Source: Mesotaenium endlicherianum (taxonomy: Eukaryota; Streptophyta; Zygnematophyceae; Zygnematales; Mesotaeniaceae). From it: a stretch of 64,000 nucleotides of DNA. The notes under the pieces were generated by a model, which was not told the DNA's origin, did not search any database, and worked only from the letters and a program-made list of their open reading frames with translations. The stretch's first letter is position 1, and every line of letters starts with the position of its first letter. Shown here in pieces: positions 1-9,600 of this stretch. Both the position numbers and the translations under genes were made by a program. The stretch spans positions 1 to 64,000 of the forward strand of contig WELA01008653.1 in NCBI GenBank assembly GCA_009602735.1, read 5' to 3'.

Positions 1-680
1 TTGAGCCTGTTTTTTCTTTTTTACTAATACAAAGGCGACCACATAAGCGCCATATAAAATGACACTTAATAGCTGCGGAATAAAATTATAAAGTGGTAAA
101 TTAAATATTCGCACACTCGGTTTAGCCAATATTTTATGCATCACAAAAGACAAACTTATCCCAGTGAAGAAAATAAAAGTACCTGCTACTATCCAGAAAG
201 ATGGCAGCGACCATAATATTTCTTCTTCTGAATTGACGAATAATTCAAAGAAATAAACACAACATAATAAGGTCAAATAGTAACTACCAACACTCATTCC
301 ATAGTAGAATNTTCGGTAAAGCGCTGGAAAAAAAAGAAAAGAAATAAAAAATAACACACAATAACAGAAGCACAAACAATGATAATTCTCTTAAATATTC
401 TGCTTCGAATAAATGAATACAGAAAATAGCTTTTAAAGGATATATCCACAATACCTACCCAAAGGTAAATATGCATATTATAAGTATGATTTAATGCATA
501 CTTGAAATAACTGGCCCCCAATTCCGCGTATAAAATAAATCCAATATACCAAACAAAATATTCATATATCGTTCCCTTAAGAAATTTATAGTTCCATATC
601 GCCGCTAAAAGACTTATAAATTCCACAATATGATTCAATTCTATCCGCATATTATAGGAAAAGCTGGATGAGCTTTCCAT
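1..680 (-). CDS. Polytopic membrane protein, frame interrupted by an undetermined base, partial at left edge
   Basis: I do not recognise the family beyond an integral membrane protein. From the ATG at 678-680 the frame runs about 123 residues with several hydrophobic helices (IVEFISLLAAIW, YFVWYIGFILY, IIIVCASVIVCYFLFLFFFF). It reaches an N at 311, and five codons later a TGA. Immediately past the N, a frame shifted by one base (codons starting at 309) stays open for 103 codons to the window edge. It encodes more of the same kind of protein: FYYGMSVGSYYLTLLCC, then a helix ending ISLSFVMHKIL, then a last helix ending in a Lys-rich tail. I therefore read one gene with a miscalled or missing base, not two genes. 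The stop lies outside the window. The stretch is visibly more A+T-rich than the rest of the window. About seven membrane helices in total are expected. No function is proposed. Confidence 0.75.
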
Positions 681-731
681 TATTAACGCATCCAGTCTTA
701 ATTATTTTAAAATTATACATTAATGACATCA

Positions 732-1175
732 TCATGGTTCACTCTGCCCATAATTATAAGGGGGGGTAGGAGCTGCAATACCACCATAAGGATTCGTAGG
801 ATCCGGAGCAGGTGTAGCATCGCTTTTAGCTCCTTCTCTACCATAACCTTCGCCAATATCCTTGTTGAATTGATGCTTGTGTTTTCCGTTACTTGTAGTA
901 GAATCCGCTTTATATACACTGGGCGTCATTAATACACTCAACTTGTGATCTCCCTGGTTCATATAAGGCAGAAAACTGATACACCGGTCATCGGGATCGG
1001 TGATATTCATGCCTATCAATTCCTTTTCCGCAATATCCAGAAAAGCCCTGAGTTCTGCAATGGTATAACTAATCGATTCCCGGTAATATGGTGTTCCCGC
1101 AAACTGTTTGCGGTATGCATCAATACCTTGCCTCGCTTCGGAGGCCGGTACATGTTTGCCTTTAGCTTTATTCAT
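732..1175 (-). CDS. Small hypothetical protein with Pro/Gly-rich tail
   Basis: 147 residues, not recognised. I chose the ATG at 1173-1175 (MNKAKGKHVPASEARQG). A further 22 in-frame codons upstream begin with an unlikely Arg-rich stretch. The N-terminal ~85 residues look folded and helical (EARQGIDAYRKQF, YTIAELRAFLDIAEKEL, then SFLPYMNQGDHKLSVLMTPSV). The C-terminal ~50 residues are low complexity and rich in Gly, Pro, Tyr and Asn (NPYGGIAAPTPPYNYG), so probably disordered. There is no signal peptide or membrane segment, so it should be cytoplasmic. It lies between the membrane protein at the left edge and the divergent ABC transporter. No function can be inferred. Confidence 0.6.
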   Translation of the reverse strand: MNKAKGKHVPASEARQGIDAYRKQFAGTPYYRESISYTIAELRAFLDIAEKELIGMNITDPDDRCISFLPYMNQGDHKLSVLMTPSVYKADSTTSNGKHKHQFNKDIGEGYGREGAKSDATPAPDPTNPYGGIAAPTPPYNYGQSEP

Positions 1176-1329
1176 GGTATAGAGTTTTGGGTTGATCGGT
1201 AAAAATAAACAACGGCGGAGACCCCGCAACCGTTTTTTCACCCATTTTTCAGGAATGTTTCCGCTGGTGTAAATATTTCACCGATCAGTACGCTGAATGA
1301 TTAAATTTGAATTCAATCATCTTTCTACC

Positions 1330-2271
1330 ATGCAGAACATACTGGAACTAACCAACCTCAGGAAATATTACGCCACCCAGAAAGCGGTGGACGATATCAG
1401 TTTCTCCATCGAAAAAGGCAGCATATTCGGGCTACTCGGTCCCAATGGCGCCGGCAAAACCACGCTGCTGCGCATGATCACGGGTATTTTCTATCCCGAC
1501 AGCGGTCATATACAATTCGACGGCAGAACTTTCAACCCCATCGAAGACGTACTCAAGATCGGGTATATGCCGGAAGAAAGAGGACTGTATAAAAAAATGA
1601 AAATTGGCGACCAGGTCATGTACCTGGCGCAGTTGAAGGGACTTAGCCGGCAAGATGCATTAAAGCAAATCAAATTCTGGTTCAAAAGGCTGGAAATGGA
1701 AAGCTGGTGGACCAAGAAAGTAGAAGACCTGAGTAAGGGCATGAGCCAGAAACTGCAATTTGTTACTACCGTACTCCACGAACCGCAACTGATTATACTG
1801 GATGAGCCTTTCAGCGGCCTCGACCCGCTCAATGCCAACCTCATCAAAGACGAGATCTATGGCCTTGCCCAGCGTGGCAGCACGGTTATTTTCAGCACCC
1901 ATCGCATGGAGCAGGTGGAAGAGATCTGCGACCATATTGTATTAATGAACCTGGGCAAAAAAATACTGGATGGAACAGTTGGCGATGTGAAACAACAATT
2001 CAAAGAAAATAAATTCAGCATCAAGTTACAAGAGTTGCCTGCACACACCAGTAGTCCGGCTTTCAATGTAATTGATCAGCAGGCGAATGCTTTCACTGTA
2101 AAAATCAACGAAGGCCATAAAAGCAACGACGTGCTGCAATTCTTTCTGCAGCAACAATGTACCATCGAAGCTTTCCATGAGATACTGCCTTCGCTCAATG
2201 ATATTTTCATTCACCTCGTAGAAGGTAGTAAAGCAAAGACAAGACAATTTAATGACTCAATGGCTCAATAG
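1330..2271 (+). CDS. ABC transporter ATP-binding protein (NatA/DUF4162 type)
   Basis: 313 residues from the ATG at 1330 ([17 protein letters not shown]); an ATG 33 bases upstream is less likely. It is the nucleotide-binding subunit of an ABC-2 exporter. Visible motifs are Walker A GPNGAGKT (37-44), Q-loop region YMPEERGL (79-86), signature LSKGM (134-138), Walker B LIILDEP (154-160) and H-loop His191. About 100 residues follow the ATPase core, as in the DUF4162 subfamily that pairs with NatB/YhaP-like permeases. The permease gene starts 45 bases downstream, so the two very likely form one cytoplasmic-membrane exporter. Substrate is unknown. The last residues (NDSMAQ) are encoded by a TCAATGGCTCAAT-type repeat that recurs between genes elsewhere here, so the C-terminus may have been extended by it. 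Confidence 0.9.
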   Translation: MQNILELTNLRKYYATQKAVDDISFSIEKGSIFGLLGPNGAGKTTLLRMITGIFYPDSGHIQFDGRTFNPIEDVLKIGYMPEERGLYKKMKIGDQVMYLAQLKGLSRQDALKQIKFWFKRLEMESWWTKKVEDLSKGMSQKLQFVTTVLHEPQLIILDEPFSGLDPLNANLIKDEIYGLAQRGSTVIFSTHRMEQVEEICDHIVLMNLGKKILDGTVGDVKQQFKENKFSIKLQELPAHTSSPAFNVIDQQANAFTVKINEGHKSNDVLQFFLQQQCTIEAFHEILPSLNDIFIHLVEGSKAKTRQFNDSMAQ

Positions 2272-2290
2272 CGCAATTACTCAATGATAT
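2251..2290. repeat. ACTCAATGGCTCAAT-type short repeat at a gene end
   Basis: The stretch contains ACTCAATGGCTCAATAGCG followed by CAATTACTCAATGA. The same words (TGGCTCAAT, or GAGCCATTG on the other strand) recur at 28104-28127, 47785-47901 and 61035-61062, each time at or just beyond a gene end. Here the repeat covers the stop codon of the ABC ATPase gene. Confidence 0.5.
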
Positions 2291-2316
2291 TCTGACAACT
2301 ATCAACCACCATCTCC

Positions 2317-3654
2317 ATGAATAAGACTTTACTTGTTGCCCAACGTGAATTTCTTACACGGGTGCAGAAAAAAACTTTCCTGCTTTCGACTATCGGTCTC
2401 CCCCTGCTCATTTTCAGTCTTTATGCAGGCATTATCTATTTTTCGGTCAAATCAACCGATCATTTCAAAGTAGCGGTGATCGACAAAGCCCATCTTTTCA
2501 ATGGCAGTATCGATGACAAAAAAACAACCGAGCTCATCTTCAATTTTGTAAACGATGATACTGCGTCTGTTCAAAAGCAACTCGACAATCATACTTATGA
2601 TGCCTACCTGTATGTACCTGCAGGCTTTTCAATCAGCTCGCCTTCCGATTCGCTCCAATTGCGCTCCGGCAAAGCCATCGGCCTGCTAACCCGTGAAACC
2701 ATCCAGAAACGCATCAGTGGTGCACTGGAAGAGAAGCGGCTTTTGTCGATGAATATTTCCAAGCAGCAGCTCGACAGCGCCAGGGCCGAAAAAGATTATA
2801 TCCGTTTTTCCAATGCTGCCGGTAAAACAAACAACGATTCCAAAGTAGGTATAAGCTATGCTGTAGGGATGATTTCAGGTTTCCTCATTTACATCATCCT
2901 GTTCCTCTATGGCACCATGGTGATGCGTGGAGTGATGGAAGAAAAAGTCAACCGCATTGCCGAAGTGATCGTGAGCAGCGTAAGGCCTTTTCAATTGATG
3001 ATGGGTAAAATACTGGGCATTGGTTCTGTTGGATTGGTTCAATTTGTTATCTGGATATTGCTGGTATTTGGCCTTCAATTGATCCTGCCCATGATCTTCC
3101 CCGATCTTGCAACACAAATACATGCGCAACCGGTACAGCCCGGTGGTATGGGTGCAGCGCAAGCTATGAAAGACAGTGGGGCGATGGATGGCCTCATGAG
3201 CGGACTCAGCGACATCAATTTCCCGCTGATCATTGGCTGTTTTATTTTTTATTTCATGGGAGGATATTTCCTCTATTCATCGCTCTTTGCTGCGGTGGGC
3301 AGTGCGGTGAACGAAGACCCGCAGGATGCACAAAGCCTGCTACTGCCCATTATGATGCCGGTAATATTTGCGTTGGTAATCATGACCAAGGCCGTCAACG
3401 ACCCCAACAGCAGCCTGGCAGTATTTGGAAGCCTGTTTCCCTTCACATCACCCATCGTAATGATGGCCCGTATCGCGCACGGTATTCCCGATGGCGTTAC
3501 ATTGATCCAGTTGCTGGTGAGTATAGCATTGCTGGTGGCAGGTTTTCTCTGCACTACCTGGCTGGCGGGCAAAATCTACCGCACAGGTATTCTCATGTAC
3601 GGCAAAAAAGTTACCTGGAAAGAAATGTGGAAATGGGCATTCCGGAAGAATTAA
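2317..3654 (+). CDS. ABC-2 type transporter permease (NatB/YhaP-like)
   Basis: 445 residues. The N-terminal motif VAQREFLTRVQKKTFLLSTI leads into a first membrane helix (LLIFSLYAGIIYF). A soluble extracytoplasmic domain of about 130 residues follows (KVAVIDKAHLF onward). A block of further helices starts at about residue 178 (VGMISGFLIYIILFLYG, then LGIGSVGLVQFVIWILLVF, then LLVSIALLVAGFLCTTWLAG). The cytoplasmic loop MRGVMEEKVNRIAEVIVSS is the hallmark of ABC-2 permeases of the sodium/drug exporter type. The gene follows its ATPase by 45 bases and should act with it in the inner membrane. Its stop codon lies one base from the stop of the convergent sprA gene. Confidence 0.88.
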   Translation: MNKTLLVAQREFLTRVQKKTFLLSTIGLPLLIFSLYAGIIYFSVKSTDHFKVAVIDKAHLFNGSIDDKKTTELIFNFVNDDTASVQKQLDNHTYDAYLYVPAGFSISSPSDSLQLRSGKAIGLLTRETIQKRISGALEEKRLLSMNISKQQLDSARAEKDYIRFSNAAGKTNNDSKVGISYAVGMISGFLIYIILFLYGTMVMRGVMEEKVNRIAEVIVSSVRPFQLMMGKILGIGSVGLVQFVIWILLVFGLQLILPMIFPDLATQIHAQPVQPGGMGAAQAMKDSGAMDGLMSGLSDINFPLIIGCFIFYFMGGYFLYSSLFAAVGSAVNEDPQDAQSLLLPIMMPVIFALVIMTKAVNDPNSSLAVFGSLFPFTSPIVMMARIAHGIPDGVTLIQLLVSIALLVAGFLCTTWLAGKIYRTGILMYGKKVTWKEMWKWAFRKN

Positions 3655-3655
3655 T

Positions 3656-6600
3656 TTATTGCAAAGCGATCCGCACACTCACACCGGCACGTGTTTGAGT
3701 GCTGGGCGCCGATGTAGAAATATAAGGGATCGTTTTTCGCTGATCGTAGAAGAATTTGATATTGATCCTGCTGTTCAACACATAATCAACGGCAGGAGAG
3801 ATCGTAATTTCTTTTTGTCCCCCCGTACCATAAGCATTACTCTGGTCGAGCCTGCTGTTGCTGTTAGATACGTCACGCATCGACAGATCAAGCTTCAGGT
3901 TCAAATCATTCACCAGTTTTTTGCTGTTGGCGCCTGGTATCTTGAAAGGCAGGTTCACCCCACGTTTGCGCCAGCTGAACCCAAAGATCCATTCCGTAGC
4001 ACGGCTTTCGGTCAGTTGATAGTCAATCAGGCTAAGACTTAATTGCCTGCTCTTCCGGTATTCAAATTTAAGGTTGAGTTGTTTGATCGTAGTCACATCC
4101 ACTCCGATCAGAGGCTCAAATTTCTCCTGCATGGTCATATTGGGTACCAGGAAGAAAGGAATATAGTTACCGCTTACCGTATCAATAAATCCGGGCGCAT
4201 TGAAACGGAAAGGATCACGGTACAACAATGCACTATTGAAACTATTCATGCTCAACTGGCCAATATACGCATGTGTAAGCGTAATGCCACTGAACACCGA
4301 AGCCAGGGCGGGTATCTTACTCAAACCTGTATACGTGACACGCCAGTTCGGCTTAGGCATAATGCCTTTGAACGGATTAGAAGAGATTTTTCCATTCGAC
4401 TGGTTGATCAAAGCAATACTGTTAGGGTCTTTGCCGGTATATGCGGCCAGGAATGCAGGCACCAGCACATCCTGTGAATAGCGCCCATAACCCGTAGCAA
4501 ACCCATCAGCCCCGAATTTCTGTGTTCCGGGCAACGCCTGCCAATAAGGGTTCGCGGCAGCCACACGGCGCGACACGATGATACGATTGTTCTCGAATGT
4601 TTTGAACAGATCAGATATTTCATTCGGATTTCCCTTCTGGAACAAAGTATTGAGTGCAATGTAGGATACACTGAACCCGCCAGTAGCCAGGGGATTGAGA
4701 TGCCTCATCGTACCATTACCCAAAGTATCCTTGAACAATTCTGAATAGTCTTTGGAAAAACTTTTTTCAAGGTTGAGGTCGATCACCAGGTCGCGTATCG
4801 GTTCTATCTGCGCTGTTATGTTGAGCCGCTGTTCAAAATTCTGCCGGTACAGGAAATTGAACGTACTATCCCTGCTCAACAATCCTTTCGCTGCTTTTTC
4901 GTTCAGCCAAGTAGTATCAGGCTGCCGCCCGAAAACATAATCCAGTCCCGGTGCCATCGTATTCCAATCCTGCCCCAGTAGTTTGGTCTTATCCATATAA
5001 CCGGGTACCCGGCTGTGATAATTCTCCGCATAATTCACCGTCACCCCCTTAATCATAGTGAGTAACCGGCCCGCAGTTCTTTCCAATCCATTCAATTCCG
5101 GTAGCTGACTGGCTTTCAATAAACGTTGCGCAATCCGTTCATCACGCTTTCGCTCTCTCCATTTACGCAATGCATCTGCCCGCGGCTTTCCCGTAAGACC
5201 ACGCAAAGCTTCTTCTTTAGTGGGAAGCGTAGACCCCAACAGGTTGTTGTTCGGTTTGGCCGGCCCTCCAGTTTTGGGCTTGGGCGGTGGTATGTTGTCC
5301 AATGCCCGCAACCACCTCGATTTTGCATACAGGCTGGCAAAATTAAACTGCGCATTCATATTGTTTTCCTGCGAGTTCTCAATGGTATTTCCCAAACCGG
5401 GCGCCAGCAGGCTTCCCCCAATCCAGTTATACGAAGTACCATAACTGTAACGAGCAGTAATCCAGTCTGTCAGCGGAATCTTGTTTAGCGGAATGTTATA
5501 CCCGAGTATGGCTTTTTGCTGGTAGAGCGTATTCCTTCCGCCTTTGAAAAAATTATTCCGCACCGAATCTTTCTTCACTTTGGTATCGATCCGGCCATAA
5601 GGCTCATCCACACGCGCATTATTAGTAGCAGAAAAATCAAAGTTGAGCGAATGGGTCAGATCCCAACGCATATTATAATAACGGTCGAACGTAAAATATT
5701 TATCGTAGGTAGTGTCCACACGATCTACCTTACTGTCGATCGTATTCACAATCCGCGGGATGAACTCTCCGAACTGCCGGTTCACATCGGCCCTGAAACT
5801 AAGATAGGAAGGCATGGGGCTGAAGTTGAAATCCCGCAGGAGCGACAGCCAGGGCGAACGGCTGCGCACCAGCTTTTTGAATGGCTCCACAAAACGGCTC
5901 GATCGGTTATAAGTATAACCCAACCCTCCACGGTGCCTCACAACAGTATTCTGTTGCACGATGGGGCTGCTCTGCTGCATCTCTGTATAAGAATAACTGA
6001 AATCAAAATTGCTCAGCTTCAACAGGCCCGGTTTTTTGCCCGGCAACATCCGCACATTGGTAAAGTTCAATGTTTTGATGGTGGTCTGGTCAATCGCCGC
6101 ATTACGTATGGAATCCCGTTGCGCTTGTGTCTTAGCCGCATTGAGTTTATCCTTGTAACGGATATCCATATCATAAGGATCATACTCAGGTGTGTACACC
6201 GTACGGTTGATGCTCGCATATACCGGTACCGACAACCGTGCTCCTTTGGGAACCAGTTTACCTGCATCGATATTGGTGGCCACATCAAATTGCACCAGGT
6301 TATCCCGCGCTCTTTCGTTCACCCGCTGTTCAATAGAACCAAAACCTTGTGTATGCGTATTGGCTGATACCGACAAAGTACCCAGGTCTGCCATCTGCAC
6401 ATCTACCCTGCCCAGTGCGGCCCATCCGCCATGTTCGTCCAACTCCGATAAACGAAGCTCATTCACCCACACTTCGGTGCTCAGCATGGGGCCATCTACT
6501 TTATATGGATTCTCAACCCCTACCAGCATACCCCTCAATTCTCCCAGGTTGGGATTACCCAAAATGGAAAAGGTTTTATTGCCTACTCTTTCGCGATAAA

Positions 6601-9600
6601 TAGTAGCGGGCGAAGCGCCTTTGCTATTCCTGCGCGTTTTCATATCAATCAGTTCCCGCAGGCTGAAATCGAGGTTGTTATCGGTGGGCCATACTTTTTC
6701 TTCCTGTCCCACCGGGTAATTACCCGGTGGTGTGATCCTCAATGGTATCTTGATCTCGTAGTAGTTGTTCAGGAAATCCTGGCCAATACGTATGATGGCA
6801 TTCAGTTCGCCGTCTTTCACCACGCGTTGTCCTGTTACAGATTCTGCGTGTATATACATAGACAACTTGCCGTATTGCCTGATATCCATGTTCAGCGTTT
6901 TGAACACGCCCCTGGAATCTCCACTCGCCAGGTTGCCGATGCGCAAGCTCATCGCCTGTTCGTTCTGCTGCAGGTTCACGCCGTTATTGCTGAGTATCTG
7001 CATCCGTTGTACATCGGGTGGCATAATATAATTCACCGGCTGGCGGCTGCTGTTTTCTTCCAGGTTAACAGCCAGTGTATTAAAACTGGTGCCCGAATTG
7101 TTATTCACTGGTACATAAGAACCGGTAGTATCTATCTGGAAAGCGAACTGCCTCCACACATTACGTACCAGGTCGAGCTTTGCAAAACGCAACACCACAG
7201 AATCATCAAAGCCCGTCAGGTACATGCGCATGAAACGGATCGATTTGAAATCGGGTATATTCCCTATTTTCCTCGTGTATGATCTGATGGGTATGCGGAA
7301 TAAGAACCAGTTCTCCAAGTGCGTGGAACCATCGGCAGCGTTCACGGTTACCCGTCTTTTATCGGTGATATAAGGAGAAGTGCCTACATCCATACCTGGA
7401 GCTATCGGTATCTCGTATTCGTAATACGATTCATTTTCGTTCAGCGTATTATCGCGGTTGAGGTCTTCATTATCGGGGTACAAAGTGGCGGCAGAAGTGA
7501 ATTGCCCGTTTGTTGTAGCCACCGGTGAATTACCCTGCGGGTTGTTATAATTCTTGTACCTGCCCAAAATACCTGTACCGGCCTGGTCGAACGTAGCATC
7601 GCGATACCATTTGTAATTATCGCTTGCAGGGTCATCATAAGTTTTCTTATACACTTCAGAACCCGTACCAAAATTATTGGCAAGCCTATCCAGCACATAC
7701 GATTTCTTTCTTCGCTCTCCCGCATCATCCAACCCGTCGAAACCCACATCCTGGTAAGGCCTGTCATCCGGATTATTGCTGAAAGCCTGCGTAACCTGTA
7801 TGGGATTCACTGGTGTCTTTCCCCAGGTATTGCTGCTGTCTACCGCCGCAGGAATATTGGGTGTGTTCATCCCGTTCTCATAAAAACGTTTGCCGTCTTT
7901 CAGGATATCTTCGCTCACATCACCAAAGTTCAAAAACAGTTTACCTCCTTTACTGCCGGGATTTTTGATGAAAGGGTCCTGCACCCAGGCTTCTACAAAT
8001 TCAATATTACCCGTTTCAAAATCGGTCTGGTCGAGCGCACGCATCAGGCCTCCCCAGCGGCTAGAGGGTCTGGTAAGTTTACCCGCAGCCGTTAGTTCTG
8101 TTGAGCGTGTTTCGAAATTATACGGCCCTTTTTCAGTAGGATAAAAAGCCAGGTCAAACGTCGGCGTTTGCACATCCGTAATATTGGTTGTTCGCTGTGG
8201 GAAAAGTTCTTTGGTGAATACCTGCCGCACCCGGGGGTCGCTCAGTTCATCGAGGTTTCTGCGCAAAGGGTTATTGGGACTATTTTTGTCCTGCAGGTTG
8301 GGTTCAATATTATACCAGGCGAGTTTGGACCTGTTAAAATTGTAATCAATTGAATCGGTTAAAGTAGCTTCAGGAAATTTAGGATTGCCTGCCGGCGTTG
8401 AAGCCAATGCCCAGGATACAAAGGGAAAACGCAGATCAATGTTGGTACGTGTTCCTTCAAAGTCATCAATATAGATCAACCCCTGGCTTCCCTTGCCTAT
8501 CTGTTGCGGGTGCCCGGGCTTAAGTACTGCCGCTTCACCGTAAGCACTGATGGCTGACTTTGCTTTCGTAGAATAAAAAGGCAGTTTGTTCAGCATACGG
8601 GTGAGTCCCGGCCATTCCGACTGGTAGCTGAAATCTACCCCATACATGGTATTACTGATGGGGTCATTTCCATAATCCATCTTGGTAAAGAAAGGCCTTT
8701 CACCCAGGTGCTCCACCATAGCGCCTACCGCTAATTTTTTATTGGCGATATAATCCAGTCGCAATGCAGAAAATCCCCGCTGTTGCATGCCGAACGTAGC
8801 ATTGTTCTCGAACGATACATTCACCGGCACATTGGAATTGATGATGGCCTGGTTGAGGATCTTCACCGAGCCCAGGTTATAGTCCACCGTAAAATCCGCT
8901 CCTTCCCGCAGTTTTTGTCCCCCTGCCGTTACCGACACCGACCCCGGCGGAATATTGAACGCATTGAGCAGGATATCGGAGCCGCCGCCGCCACTGCCTC
9001 TTACCTGCCCCTGCATCACAAAGCGATTCAGGTTAGCATAGGTTTGTGCAATGGCTTTGATCGAATCGTACAATTGATAATACAGATATTTTTTCTTGAT
9101 GGCAGGAGACATGCCTGCAAATGCAAGTGTGTCCAGGTCGCGGCCAAATGGCTCCAGTACAGGAAACACAATGCGGCCCGACTGCGGCAATACCGTGAAT
9201 CCTTCCACATAATCGAACACACCATCCGGCTGCGGGTCGTTACGGCTGTTGAGCCGGTCGAGGTTCAGTATGCGCAATAAAGGCTGACCGTCTACCGCCT
9301 GTGAAGTTTCGGGCAGGTATCTTTTGAGGCCTCCGCTGGGCTCCTGGTAAAGTACATTCAACTTAAAATCTTCACGCTGGATACCGCCGAACACATCCAG
9401 CGAGTACACGTTCTTCATCATCCATCCCCAGATAGGTAATTGTGTTCTTTGCGAAGTGGCTTTCAGCAATTTCAGGAACAATACTTTCTGCACACCTTTG
9501 GAAGAATCCAGCGCCACATCCTGCGAAAATTCTCCCACCTGGTATACCCTTCCGTTATAAGTATACTGGTAAGCCACTGCCAGCACTTCATCGGGCTGCA

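Noticed and set aside
713-919. 68-codon minus-strand frame overlapping the small hypothetical gene
   Set aside because: Overlaps the longer 147-codon frame in another register and reads as low-complexity Leu/Arg/Ile sequence.
5516-6367. 283-codon open frame on the plus strand inside sprA
   Set aside because: It lies wholly antisense to the clear sprA frame, has no recognisable domain and is explained by codon bias of the opposite strand.
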